Assembly: GCA_021777105.1 (NCBI GenBank)
Contig: JAIQZQ010000015.1
Coordinates: 1-64,000, forward strand
Source: Candidatus Anammoxibacter sp.
GTDB taxonomy: Bacteria > Planctomycetota > Brocadiia > Brocadiales > Anammoxibacteraceae
Direction: 5' to 3'
DNA: 64,000 nt
Positions 44,601-52,785 of the stretch are shown in pieces. The notes under the pieces were generated by a model that was given only the letters and a program-made list of their open reading frames with translations, did not search any database and had not been told where the DNA came from. A program made the position numbers and the translations under genes. Each line of letters opens with the position of its first letter. The stretch's first letter is position 1.

Positions 44601-45800
44601 TGCTTTAACTGGGTAAATGAAGCCGTCCGTTTTGCCCCTACTCTTAAAGTCGAGTTTTTTGGCGGGAAAGACCGCGAAAAGACGTTGAAAAAACTAAAGG
44701 CTTTTGACCTGCTTGTCTGTAGTTATGGTTTGCTTCAAACGGAGTCGGATAAATTGGCCGAAGTTAAATGGGCGACTATTGCTCTGGATGAGGCGCAGGC
44801 CATTAAAAATTATTCAACCAAACGGTCAAAAGCGGCTATGAAATTGCAGGGCGATTTTAGGATGATTACCACCGGCACGCCTATTGAAAACCATCTGGGC
44901 GAGTTGTGGAATTTGTTTCGTTTTATAAACCCCGGTTTGCTGGGTTCGATAGAGCGGTTTAACCGGGTGTTTGCCGGGCCTATTGAAAAAAGGAAAGATC
45001 ACGAAACAAAAAACAGGCTTAAAAGCGTTATTCAACCGTTTATTCTGAGAAGGTTAAAAAGTCAGGTGCTTGAAGAGCTGCCGCCAAAGACGGAAATTAC
45101 GTTAACTGTTGAATTCTCCACGGAGGAAGCTTCGTTTTATGAAGCTTTAAGGCAAAAATCATTAGAAAAGCTGGCGTCAATGGACGGAGTGGCCGGAGAA
45201 AACAGGTTGCAAATCCTGGCTGAGATTATGAAATTGAGGCGCGCATGTTGTCATTCCAGGTTAGTTGCGCCTGATAGCCCGATAACCAGCTCCAAGTTGG
45301 CGTTGTTTGCCGAAGTGGTTGAAGAGCTGATAGACAACAGGCACAAAGTCCTTGTTTTTAGCCAGTTTGTTGGTCATTTGAGCATTATTCGCAAACAAGT
45401 GGAAAAAATGGGAATTTCATACCAATATCTTGATGGAAGCACGCCGATGAAAGAGCGGAAAAGGAGTGTAGACGCTTTTCAGGCGGGCGAGGGCGACCTG
45501 TTTTTAATAAGCCTTAAGGCCGGTGGTTTGGGGTTGAACCTGACCGTAGCGGATTATGTGATACATATGGATCCATGGTGGAATCCCGCTGTTGAGGATC
45601 AGGCGTCGGACAGGGCGCACCGCATTGGGCAACAGAGGCCGGTTACAATATATCGTTTTGTGACAAAAGACGCTATTGAAGAGAAGATTGTGCAACTGCA
45701 TGGCGAAAAACGCAACCTGGCGGATAGCTTGCTTGAAGGGGCTGAATCAACCGGCAAGATCTCGGCTGATCAATTGCTTCGCCTTATCAGGGAAAATTAA
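41652..45800 (+). CDS. Large SNF2-family DEAD/DEAH helicase
   Basis: This 1382-aa protein has a long N-terminal region (residues 1-900) with helical TPR-like segments and an unknown mixed domain, followed by a SNF2 ATPase: ADDMGLGKTLQTLALML near 955, DEAQAIKNYSTKRSKA near 1043 and TTGTPIENHLGELW. The helicase C-terminal half includes VFSQFVGHL and HRIGQQRPVTIYRFV. It is a bacterial Swi2/Snf2 translocase that acts on DNA-protein complexes, probably in transcription or repair. It has no SWIM zinc finger. No ribosome site is visible before the ATG. Confidence 0.9.
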   Translation: MEQNSASLKNFRDSYKSLNESEKRALQMGSIICESFSKTKLADCLRDWGFRDEEGKAVSSKTAKVIFDALETRGLIVCSGKGFKCCELLASEITLDACNDGVFDSMLAAIRKVFRLDSNYYGFQPPLERLIREVRAAVYKKDFGEFKTSLEVLYEEYPKINIKKIFNLIFNSPFQPEWFKSLPLYIQASALSEMVGDCISRLEPFDNVLPILEMYQDNSDNDYGSYFRDLSLTVYILQGKFEQAKTIADKERHNVSGMSRLGCVDFLTGANDEAIAKFSKALEMLKKNSRKRVVYFSNISGVFYILALIKSGNSSHHAEILKYINHVMKTGGSNLSTYDCLRALMLAMENVMADAKRALLECGTIKTEFLFSIVYSFTALWFFPDMASMQKPALIELYKKAVKNKYEWIAMELAGILALICPEEKEYGIYADEIKEKTGAESILGIIKFEQPWERSLRALERINVKDSQKQGTSSRSRLVWFITENGSEFSPKEQLLGAKGGWTRGRPVALERLAKGKLDCMTAQDHEIAKAIRKMEYSAYRYYSESYYGFDYSKGIIALAGHPLIFLEESPGTGVELLKAEPELLVEQKGEEFEVRFSRDFEPEGVCVFKESPTRFTVFEVTEAYRKIMGVLGRKSLKVPATAKDRILGAIKNLTSVVTVHSDIDGRSGDIPTVEANSKTTVHLLPIGDGIKLEMFVKPFQQGGPYFKPGSGGVNVFAVIDGNRVQAQRDLKLEAAKSFEVIDACPSLAELDSVSDDMLFERPEDCLQVLAELQELGDKIALEWPEGERLKVSKQASFDQLRMSIQKENDWFSISGDLKVDESLTIDIKKLLELVETSTGNFVPIGDGFFLSLTKEFRKRAQELAALSETTKKGVRFHPVASFAFQDFAENLEDLECDDNWSEQVNRLKKARQFKPKLPSTLQAELRDYQIDGFNWLARLANWGVGACLADDMGLGKTLQTLALMLVRAKKGPALVVAPSSVCFNWVNEAVRFAPTLKVEFFGGKDREKTLKKLKAFDLLVCSYGLLQTESDKLAEVKWATIALDEAQAIKNYSTKRSKAAMKLQGDFRMITTGTPIENHLGELWNLFRFINPGLLGSIERFNRVFAGPIEKRKDHETKNRLKSVIQPFILRRLKSQVLEELPPKTEITLTVEFSTEEASFYEALRQKSLEKLASMDGVAGENRLQILAEIMKLRRACCHSRLVAPDSPITSSKLALFAEVVEELIDNRHKVLVFSQFVGHLSIIRKQVEKMGISYQYLDGSTPMKERKRSVDAFQAGEGDLFLISLKAGGLGLNLTVADYVIHMDPWWNPAVEDQASDRAHRIGQQRPVTIYRFVTKDAIEEKIVQLHGEKRNLADSLLEGAESTGKISADQLLRLIREN

Positions 45801-45852
45801 ATTTTTTTGCGAACGACCGCTGCTTTTAAGATTTCACATGGGGGTATATGTT

Positions 45853-46248
45853 ATGCCGAATTTCAATGTGTCGCCTAAAAAAGAGGCGGAACTGCTTGAC
45901 CGTATGCGGCTTTTAAAGGTTGCGGAAAGCGACTTGGAAGAGACATTTGTCAAGTCTTCCGGCCCGGGCGGGCAAAAGGTTAATAAAACTTCGTCTTGCG
46001 TCCTATTGCGCCACATACCGACCAATCTGCAGGTTAAATGCCACAAAGAACGTAGTCAATCGCTTAACCGCTTTTTTGCCCGGCGGCTTCTTTTAGACGA
46101 GATTGAGCGCAAACAAAATGGTTTTGTCGCTAAAGAACAAAAGCAGATTGACAAAATAAGGAGTAAAAAACGTAAAAAGGCAAAAAGCGGCAGGGCGAAA
46201 ATGGAGGCTTCTAAACAGAGTCAACCTGACAAACCGGAATCAGAATGA
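45853..46248 (+). CDS. Release-factor-like peptidyl-tRNA hydrolase (GGQ protein)
   Basis: This 131-aa protein contains the GGQ motif in SSGPGGQKVNKTSSCVLLRH and lacks the stop-codon-recognition domains, like ArfB/YaeJ and the short RF-1-domain proteins. A basic C-terminal tail (KKRKKAKSGRAK) could enter the ribosomal mRNA channel, as in ArfB. These proteins rescue stalled ribosomes by hydrolysing peptidyl-tRNA. GGGGG lies eight bases before the chosen ATG; an earlier in-frame ATG is at 45838. It lies 52 bp after the helicase gene. Confidence 0.85.
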   Translation: MPNFNVSPKKEAELLDRMRLLKVAESDLEETFVKSSGPGGQKVNKTSSCVLLRHIPTNLQVKCHKERSQSLNRFFARRLLLDEIERKQNGFVAKEQKQIDKIRSKKRKKAKSGRAKMEASKQSQPDKPESE

Positions 46249-46285
46249 ATTACAAACCTAAATAGCTCTATTTGCCGGCTTGATT

Positions 46286-46359
46286 TGTCATTTCGACCAG
46301 CGGGAGAAATCTAAAACCCACACCAGTCTTATGATTTCTCGTATCCACTCGAAATGACA
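46286..46359. repeat. 74-bp palindromic TGTCATTTCGA element
   Basis: TGTCATTTCGA (46286-46296) and GAGAAATC (46304-46311) are exactly mirrored by GATTTCTC (46333-46340) and TCGAAATGACA (46349-46359). It matches a palindromic intergenic repeat style found in many bacterial genomes. It lies in the convergent gap and could also stop transcripts. Confidence 0.75.
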
Positions 46360-46387
46360 CGGTCGTTATTGATTATCACTCAATTGG

Positions 46388-46927
46388 TCATATCATCTTT
46401 TTTGAGTAAATTTCTCTTACTTTATTAAAGAAATCCAGGTATTCTCTGGTTTTATAATCATTAAAAGTAAACTGCAGCGGGGTGTACGATTTTGCCTTGT
46501 TTTGATAAGATAGGGTGATTTCGGCGAAGATGCCGTTTTGCAGGTATATTCGATGTGAATAATCTTTTGTGGAGGCAAGTATCAATTTGCTTTTGCACAA
46601 ATATCCAGGGTCAAGGTTAACTGCGCGCTGAACGTTAAATTTGTTGCCGGCGCTTATTTCCGTCTCAAGATCGTTGGATTTTATTTTTATAGCCGCAAGG
46701 GCTTCCGGGTCAATAAGTTTTTCAAAACTGAGGAATTTACGCTTAATATTTTCCCCCATTTCTTCAGTGTAATAATCTGTAAATGTAAAAGGGATTATAT
46801 CGCTTTTAAAATCAATAGGGCCGTAAATATCTTCCAGAGTTGATTCAGCAACTCCAAACGTTTCAGGCGTGCTTGAAAGCATGCCTACTATTAAATTAAC
46901 AGGTTCCGGTGTCGTTATTTTGCCCAT
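46388..46927 (-). CDS. DUF4416 family protein
   Basis: This 179-aa protein matches DUF4416: VNLIVGMLSS at the start, IPFTFTDYYTEEMG in the middle, and NLDPGYLCKSKLILASTKDYSHRIYL near residue 104, ending with the YTPLQFTFNDYKT block. Function unknown; the family occurs in Planctomycetes, Omnitrophota and delta-type proteobacteria. It lies 51 bp after proS on the same strand, so the two may be cotranscribed. Confidence 0.85.
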   Translation of the reverse strand: MGKITTPEPVNLIVGMLSSTPETFGVAESTLEDIYGPIDFKSDIIPFTFTDYYTEEMGENIKRKFLSFEKLIDPEALAAIKIKSNDLETEISAGNKFNVQRAVNLDPGYLCKSKLILASTKDYSHRIYLQNGIFAEITLSYQNKAKSYTPLQFTFNDYKTREYLDFFNKVREIYSKKMI

Positions 46928-46978
46928 TTGCGTTGTTTTAAATTAAAAGTATTTAGAAATCCACAATCAGTAGAGAAA

Positions 46979-48697
46979 TTATCCCTTTAACTGCTCTATG
47001 ATTTTTTTGATTTCAGATAAAGCATCGCTGATCGACGCAAATTTCTTCTCTTCATCTTTGCGAAGTTTGATTTCAATCTCCTGTTTTTCTTTAAAATGCT
47101 TGCCTATTGTTATTCTGATTGGTATCCCGATAAGGTCGGCGTCTTTAAATTTTGAGCCCGGTCTCATATCCCTGTCATCCATAAGCGTGTCTATACCTGC
47201 GTCCATAAGGTTTTTGTAAAGCTCCTCCGACGCGTTGGATATATTTTTGTCCGTGGGGGTTAGCACTGTAATAATTACTTGATATGGAGCTATGGAAATG
47301 GGCCATATTATGCCGTTTTCGTCATGCGACGTTTCAATTGCTGCGGCAAGTATGCGGTTTACGCCTATACCGTAGCAGCCCATTATCATAGGGTTTTCCT
47401 TGCCTTTTGAATCAAGGAAAACCGCGTTAAAGGCCTTGGTGTATTTTGTGCCGAGTTTGAAAACATGGCCAAGCTCAATGCCTCTCCTGATATTCAATTG
47501 CGCGTTGCATTTTGGGCAACTGTCGCCTTCGGCAACAAATCTGACCGACGCAATCTGATCTATCTTAAAATCGCGGTCTGCGTTGACGTTTATGAGGTGC
47601 TGGTCTGCCTTGTTTGCGCCGGCAGCAAAGTTTACCAGTTTTGCGACGGCTTTGTCGGCTATAAGCTTTGCGCCTTTCAAGCCTACCGGCCCGGCAAAAC
47701 CAATCGGCGCCCCTGTGACCTTATTTATCGTTTCAACGTCCGCAAGTTCAATGTCGCCTCCTGTTAATTTCTTTAATTTTGTTTCATTAACATCGTGGTC
47801 GCCCCTAACCATTACGGCAACCGGGCCGTCTTTTGTTGAATAAATCATGGTTTTTGCCATTTGGTCGGGCTTTATTCCAAGGAAATCGCTAACATCGTTT
47901 ATGGTGGTCATATTAGGGGTGTTTACTTCACTGCAATCCTGTAATTGATCCTGGTCTGAGTTTTTTTCCGGAGTTGCATCAGCTGATTCCGCCCGTTCCA
48001 TATTTGATTTATAAGAGCATTCAGAGCATATAACCAGCAAATCCTCGCCGGCTTCGCAAGGCGCCATAAATTCATGCGACGCATCTCCGCCCATAGCTCC
48101 GGAATCGGCCTCGACAACTAAATAATCGCCGTTGCACCGTTCAAATATTCTGCAATAGGCGTCGAACATTTTTGTGTAACTTTTATTTAAACCCCCGGAT
48201 GACACATCAAAACTGTACGCGTCTTTCATAAGGAACTCTTTGCTTCTCAAAACGCCGAATCTCGGCCTGATCTCATCGCGAAATTTAGTTTGAATCTGGA
48301 ACAATGTGACCGGAAGTTGCCTATATGAATTAACCTCGTTTTTAACCAGTTCGGTTATTACCTCTTCATGAGTTGGGCCAAGGGCCGTGTCTTTATCATA
48401 ACGATCCTTGAATCTTATGAGATCATGCCCAAAAACGTCTATTCTGCCGCTTTTTTCCAACAGATTAATTGGTTGCAAAGCAGGCAAATATACTTCAATC
48501 GCCCCGGCCCGTTCCATCTCTTCGCGCACAATATTAATAACCTTGTTTAATATTTTAAAACCCAGAGGCAGATATGAATAAACTCCCGAAGATAGTTTTC
48601 GTATCATTCCGGCTCTAAGCATCAATTTATGGCTTACGACTTCCGCGTCCGCAGGCTCTTCTTTAAGCGTGGGTATAAGTGTTTCCGTCCATTTCAT
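46979..48697 (-). CDS. proS: Prolyl-tRNA synthetase, bacterial type with editing insertion
   Basis: This 572-aa class II synthetase has motif 1 near residue 65, motif 2 in FRDEIRPRFGVLRSKEFLMKD, and motif 3 in GCYGIGVNRILAAAIE. Between motifs 2 and 3 lies the YbaK-like INS editing domain (ISDFLGIKPDQMAKTMIY...VRGDHDVNETKL), which removes mischarged Ala-tRNA(Pro). The anticodon-binding domain is at the C terminus. It charges tRNA(Pro) in the cytoplasm. Length and order are normal for the bacterial form. Confidence 0.96.
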   Translation of the reverse strand: MKWTETLIPTLKEEPADAEVVSHKLMLRAGMIRKLSSGVYSYLPLGFKILNKVINIVREEMERAGAIEVYLPALQPINLLEKSGRIDVFGHDLIRFKDRYDKDTALGPTHEEVITELVKNEVNSYRQLPVTLFQIQTKFRDEIRPRFGVLRSKEFLMKDAYSFDVSSGGLNKSYTKMFDAYCRIFERCNGDYLVVEADSGAMGGDASHEFMAPCEAGEDLLVICSECSYKSNMERAESADATPEKNSDQDQLQDCSEVNTPNMTTINDVSDFLGIKPDQMAKTMIYSTKDGPVAVMVRGDHDVNETKLKKLTGGDIELADVETINKVTGAPIGFAGPVGLKGAKLIADKAVAKLVNFAAGANKADQHLINVNADRDFKIDQIASVRFVAEGDSCPKCNAQLNIRRGIELGHVFKLGTKYTKAFNAVFLDSKGKENPMIMGCYGIGVNRILAAAIETSHDENGIIWPISIAPYQVIITVLTPTDKNISNASEELYKNLMDAGIDTLMDDRDMRPGSKFKDADLIGIPIRITIGKHFKEKQEIEIKLRKDEEKKFASISDALSEIKKIIEQLKG

Positions 48698-48915
48698 ATT
48701 GTTTTTTCCTTAAAAATTGATCTGTTTTTAGCTGATTTGGAACATTATAAATTAACCGGCTTTTTATTTGCAAGAAATTATAAGATTAACAATAAAATAT
48801 TTGACTTTGATCTGTAAATTTGATGTAATATTTGCCAATTTTATTTTAATTAAAGGTTAAAATAATACCGGTATTAAGGTTTCTTATGGATTTTTTGTTT
48901 TAAGGAGACGTTATT

Positions 48916-49437
48916 GTGGCAAGAGTTTTTAAGTTAAATAGAATATTTCCAGTATTATGCGTGTTTGTAGTTGTTTTGGGTTGTTCATTTTTTGCCCGGG
49001 CTGATGTTAAAAAGAGCGTCCCTGAACTAATGCAGTGGATGAAAGATATTGATTTAAAGTATAAAAAAGGCGAAGTTATTTCCGGTTATTTTGAGTATGA
49101 CGACGAAAACTGGGACGATCTTTTGGACGCAGGCACTACAATCGCGGAGATAACGGAAAAAGTTCAGGCTAAATATGGCCGTCCGGAGAATAAAGATTAC
49201 CAGAAATTAATGGAATTGATGAGGGCTGCGGCCGAAAAGATGGGCCAAATTGCAAAAAACGAAAGAGGCAAGGCCGGTGCGCTGGAAGATGTGCAGTGGC
49301 AGGTAAGATTGTTGCGAAACAGTTGCGCAAATTGCCACAAACTGCTTAAAATACATATTTATCCTAATCTCTATCCTGAAGGCAAGCACAGGCTTAGATC
49401 TGGGGGAGTGTATGATGATTGGGGCAAGCCTGATTAA
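48916..49437 (+). CDS. Exported class II (cytochrome c'-like) cytochrome
   Basis: This 173-aa protein has a signal peptide (hydrophobic residues 10-27, ending FARA) and a single heme motif C137-x-x-C140-H141 close to the C terminus, the arrangement of four-helix cytochromes c'/c556. It starts at GTG with AAGGAG 8-9 bases upstream. The domain binds one c-type heme in the periplasm. It begins a cluster of three small exported cytochromes on the plus strand. Confidence 0.85.
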   Translation: MARVFKLNRIFPVLCVFVVVLGCSFFARADVKKSVPELMQWMKDIDLKYKKGEVISGYFEYDDENWDDLLDAGTTIAEITEKVQAKYGRPENKDYQKLMELMRAAAEKMGQIAKNERGKAGALEDVQWQVRLLRNSCANCHKLLKIHIYPNLYPEGKHRLRSGGVYDDWGKPD

Positions 49438-49708
49438 GTTTTTCAGGGTTAATCAAGTTTTTTTTCATTTTCAATAATTTCGCATTGAGAATTAAACGGT
49501 TTTAGTGTATAGTTTACGTTTTTATTGAATTAAGCAAGTAGATAATTTGTGATAATGAAATGAAGGGAGGTGAAACCAGCCATATTAGATGTGAAATTTT
49601 TTGAGTTAAATTTGATATTATTTTCAAGATTTATTTTAAAGTTTGCTGGGTTTGCTATCTGATGGATCGAAAGGAAATATATACTTTAAAAAAAGGAGGA
49701 AAAAGGTA

Positions 49709-50122
49709 ATGAAAAAGTTTTTGTTATTTGGAGTAGCGGCGCTTGCATTAGCGCTTACTGCAGGATCGAGCTTTGCTTTTGATTCTGAGAAAGATCTTTG
49801 CAGATCTGAACGTGACAGCTTTTTGGTATTTAAAGATTACGCCGGACAACTAGGTGTAACAGATGAAGAATTCGCTAAAATTTCAGCCGCCGGCAAACAG
49901 ATTGTTGACGCTGAAAACGAACGCCAAGCTAATTTTGGAGTTGATAAAAATTATGAAAATGTAAGCAAATTGTTACAAATCCACGCCGGCGACATTGTTA
50001 CAGCCGCTGACGCAAAATCCGAATCTGCAATTGAAGACATTGGGTATTCATACAGGTTTGTATTCTTGTCTTGCAGAGCTTGCCATAAAATATTTAAAAC
50101 AGAAGTAAAACTTTCTCCGTAA
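49709..50122 (+). CDS. Exported class II (cytochrome c'-like) cytochrome
   Basis: This 137-aa protein has a signal peptide (residues 1-23, cleavage after SFA) and a C-terminal heme motif C122-R-A-C125-H126, again the cytochrome c' layout. The ATG has AAAGGAGG upstream and a nearer AAAGG. The 271-bp gap before it is AT-rich, suggesting its own promoter. It is distantly related to the 173-aa cytochrome upstream and may come from an old duplication. Confidence 0.85.
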   Translation: MKKFLLFGVAALALALTAGSSFAFDSEKDLCRSERDSFLVFKDYAGQLGVTDEEFAKISAAGKQIVDAENERQANFGVDKNYENVSKLLQIHAGDIVTAADAKSESAIEDIGYSYRFVFLSCRACHKIFKTEVKLSP

Positions 50123-50210
50123 TGGGTTTTACAACTTGAAATCATCGGATAGAGGTTAACAAATAGAAATGGAAATATTTTATTATTAATTTTCAAGGAG
50201 TATTTACATC

Positions 50211-50600
50211 ATGAAAAAAGTTTGGCTATACTGTATTGCAGCGTTTGCTTGCATCTCTTTGTCTTTAAGCGCGCTTAGCTTTGCCGGCGACGTTGATCTG
50301 TTGGAAAATCCAACAAAGAATATTTATTACATCTTTATTCCTGGTAGTATTCAGGGTTCTTTCGGAACATTGGACGCTTGCTACTACTGCCACGGAAACG
50401 GCGGAAAAGGCACTGCTGTTGGAAAACAGAAAGGCGCGCCTGATTTTACCGATGCTGCTTGGCAGGCTTCAAGGACAGACGCTCAGTTGCTTGAGCATGT
50501 TAACATGGGTTCAGATAACTGCACAGCTTGCAGAGGAAGAATTTCAGAAGATGCTATTAATAAACTAGTTAAGATTGTTAGAAATTTTGCTGTAAAATAG
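50211..50600 (+). CDS. Exported class I cytochrome c with a degenerate second CxxC
   Basis: This 129-aa protein has a signal peptide (to about SFAG, residue 26) and heme motif C57-YY-C60-H61 followed by GNGGKGTAVG, the class I pattern. Near the C terminus, where relatives carry the axial Met in MPAF, it has M99 in VNMGSDN followed by C104-TA-C107-R108. The Arg in place of His rules out a normal second heme; the extra Cys pair may form a disulphide. The gene has a strong terminator at 50631 and closes the cytochrome cluster. Confidence 0.82.
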   Translation: MKKVWLYCIAAFACISLSLSALSFAGDVDLLENPTKNIYYIFIPGSIQGSFGTLDACYYCHGNGGKGTAVGKQKGAPDFTDAAWQASRTDAQLLEHVNMGSDNCTACRGRISEDAINKLVKIVRNFAVK

Positions 50601-50630
50601 AATCCTCTATTTAGATTAGCAATATTTCCA

Positions 50631-50670
50631 AAGCCCTTAAAGCCTATAAACGGTTTTAAGGGCTTTTTTT
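50631..50670 (+). terminator. Intrinsic terminator of the cytochrome cluster
   Basis: AAGCCCTTAAA (50631-50641) and TTTAAGGGCTT (50655-50665) form an 11-bp stem followed by TTTTT. Confidence 0.85.
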
Positions 50671-50734
50671 ATGGGCGGATTTAGAAATAACGCGCGATAA
50701 ACGGCGTGGATTAAATTCTTGAAGTGATATACAC

Positions 50735-50776
50735 CTAAAAAAGCCCGGCATCGGCTAAATAGTATGAGTCCGGGCT
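50735..50776 (-). terminator. Intrinsic terminator of cheV
   Basis: On the minus strand AGCCCGG (50776-50770) pairs with CCGGGCT (50748-50742), followed by TTTTT. It lies 28 bp after the cheV stop. Confidence 0.75.
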
Positions 50777-50803
50777 GCATCGGCTTGTTTTGCTGTTTTT
50801 TTA

Positions 50804-51751
50804 CTAGCTTTCGTCGCCAAAACAGAGCTTATCGGCAAGTTCAACAAGTTTGTGGATGTTTGGTTTGGTGATGTGCGCGTTTGCGCCGACTTTTTTGCAC
50901 TTCAGCGCCATCTGTTCGTTTATTAAAGATGAGAACATAATGACTTTTACATCTGTTAATCCTAATTCGCCTTTTACATTCTTGCACAAAGTCAACCCAT
51001 CCATTTGAGGCATTTCAATATCAAAAACGGCAAACGTAACATATTCGGTAATATCTTTTCCTTCGCTTTCCGCTTTTTGTTTTAATCTGGTAAATTCATC
51101 TAAAGCATCTTTGCCGTTTTCAAACGCAGTTATGTTTTTATAACCGACTGAAGTTAGTATTTTCACGATAAGATTTCTAATAGTCGATGAGTCCTCAGCT
51201 ATTATAAGTTTTGTATGCTCCCTCTTCTCTTCCTTAGGCTTATCCGCAAAATCTTCCTCGCTTGCGCTCATGGCCGATTCAGGGAATACTTCGTCAATAA
51301 TGCGCTCAAGATCAAGCACCAGTATTTCCCTCTCCTCTATGTGTATAGAGCCTGTAATTGATATAGCGCAATTCTCGATAAAACTGCTCAACGGCTCTAT
51401 GTCCTTCCATGAAAGGCGGTGAATACGATTAACCGAATCAATAATAAAGCCGTTTATCATATCATTAAAATCAGTAATCGCCACAACCTGGCGCACTGAG
51501 CTTTGATCTTCCTTGCCTTTGATGTTAAGATGCATTCTTAGATCAATTAGAGGTATTGTCCTGTCTCTAAGCAGAAATACCCCTAGCATCGAAGGGTGTT
51601 TATCCGGCAATTTTGTTACATTTAGCTGGTCGTAGGGCACAAACTCGCGTATTTTGGCCACATTTACCCCAAAACATTGCGAGCTTATTGCAAATTCGGC
51701 AATTTCAACTTCGTTTGTTCCTGTCTCTAATAAAATATCTTGTTTTGCCAT
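50804..51751 (-). CDS. cheV: Chemotaxis protein CheV (CheW-REC)
   Basis: This 315-aa protein has an N-terminal CheW domain (residues 10-160; EFAISSQCFGVNVAKIREFV, FLLRDRTIPLIDLR) and a C-terminal receiver domain (about 178-310) with AEDSSTIRNLI, phospho-Asp in FAVFDIEMPQMDG, MFSSL and ITKP. CheV couples receptors to CheA and adapts through phosphorylation. It is transcribed alone with its own terminator. With the sigma-28 promoter at 16318 it indicates a motile organism. Confidence 0.92.
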   Translation of the reverse strand: MAKQDILLETGTNEVEIAEFAISSQCFGVNVAKIREFVPYDQLNVTKLPDKHPSMLGVFLLRDRTIPLIDLRMHLNIKGKEDQSSVRQVVAITDFNDMINGFIIDSVNRIHRLSWKDIEPLSSFIENCAISITGSIHIEEREILVLDLERIIDEVFPESAMSASEEDFADKPKEEKREHTKLIIAEDSSTIRNLIVKILTSVGYKNITAFENGKDALDEFTRLKQKAESEGKDITEYVTFAVFDIEMPQMDGLTLCKNVKGELGLTDVKVIMFSSLINEQMALKCKKVGANAHITKPNIHKLVELADKLCFGDES

Positions 51752-51959
51752 ATTACCACCGCCTTTTATAAAGTTTTAAAAAGGGATATAAAACTTGCGT
51801 GTAAAAAAGTAGCATCACATCGTTTTCGTACCGCTAAAATTAACTTAAAAGTATACCATTTAGTCTGTATTACTGTCGATATAAAAGTGGAATTAAAAAA
51901 TGGAAATGATTGTTAACTAAGGGCTATTTCCGAGCCCTAATGGCGCTTTGTCTCTTTAT

Positions 51960-52571
51960 TTACCTGTTTCGCTTGTATTTACCCATTAATTGCCCTTCTG
52001 ATAATACACGCCCTTTCATAGCTGAAAGCAGTTGCGATTTTGTCGCGCCCGGTTTCAGTTCAAGCGTGGCGTCCAGAGCGTATATTTTAAAATAATATCT
52101 GTGTGTTCCGCCTGGAGGGCATGGGCCTCCATAGCCTATCCTCCCAAAATCGTTTGTCCCTTGTTTTGCCCCATTATTAAGCGTTTTTTCATCAGGCGTA
52201 TTTTCCGGCAAATTTGTGATGTCAAGAGGCAAGTCATATAAAACCCAATGCACCCACGTTCCCATAGGCGCGTCAGGATCGTCGCTAATGATAGCTATGC
52301 TTTTAGTCCCGTCTGGAATGTTTGACCAGGATAACGCCGGCGAGACATCCGCTCCATCGCAGGTGTATTTTGAAGGTATCATACCGCCTTCCTGAAATGA
52401 AGAGCTTTCAATATTTATTCCCATAACTGTTCCCTCCATAGGCGAAGCAAAAGAGATTGCGCCGGTTAACAAAATTAACGCTAAAAATATGTTTAAGCAG
52501 TAGAGATAGCCTGAAATTCCGCTTAAAAGCTTAAGGGCTCGGAAAGAATAAGATCGCTTTATTTGCGTCAT
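51960..52571 (-). CDS. YbhB/YbcL-type PEBP family protein, exported or membrane-anchored
   Basis: This 203-aa protein has a basic start and a membrane/signal segment (about residues 20-42), followed by a full phosphatidylethanolamine-binding/Raf-kinase-inhibitor-like domain with DGADVSPALSW, DDPDAPMGTWVHWVLYDLP and GPCPPGGTHRYYFKIYAL. The bacterial role is unknown. The signal means it acts outside the cytoplasm. A 60-aa membrane protein gene lies 16 bp upstream on the same strand. Confidence 0.88.
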   Translation of the reverse strand: MTQIKRSYSFRALKLLSGISGYLYCLNIFLALILLTGAISFASPMEGTVMGINIESSSFQEGGMIPSKYTCDGADVSPALSWSNIPDGTKSIAIISDDPDAPMGTWVHWVLYDLPLDITNLPENTPDEKTLNNGAKQGTNDFGRIGYGGPCPPGGTHRYYFKIYALDATLELKPGATKSQLLSAMKGRVLSEGQLMGKYKRNR

Positions 52572-52587
52572 TTATAACTACCCCAAT

Positions 52588-52770
52588 TCAGTTTCGGCCA
52601 AATTTGGCCTTCTGGATAGACCATCCAATAAAAAACACAACCCCGCCCGCGCCTAAAAGCATGAATTCGTATTCCATCGATTCTACAATCATGCCGAAAT
52701 AGAGGGCATAAACTAGCAGGATCATCCCCACAACCTGCAATAATCGCGCAAATATTAATAATAGTTTCAT
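52588..52770 (-). CDS. Small two-helix membrane protein
   Basis: This 60-aa protein consists of two membrane helices (about residues 5-25 and 34-52) joined by a short acidic loop, with a basic C-terminal end. It lies between oppC (15 bp upstream) and the PEBP gene, so it probably shares the opp transcript. No function known. Confidence 0.65.
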   Translation of the reverse strand: MKLLLIFARLLQVVGMILLVYALYFGMIVESMEYEFMLLGAGGVVFFIGWSIQKAKFGRN

Positions 52771-52785
52771 TTTGTCTTATACTCT

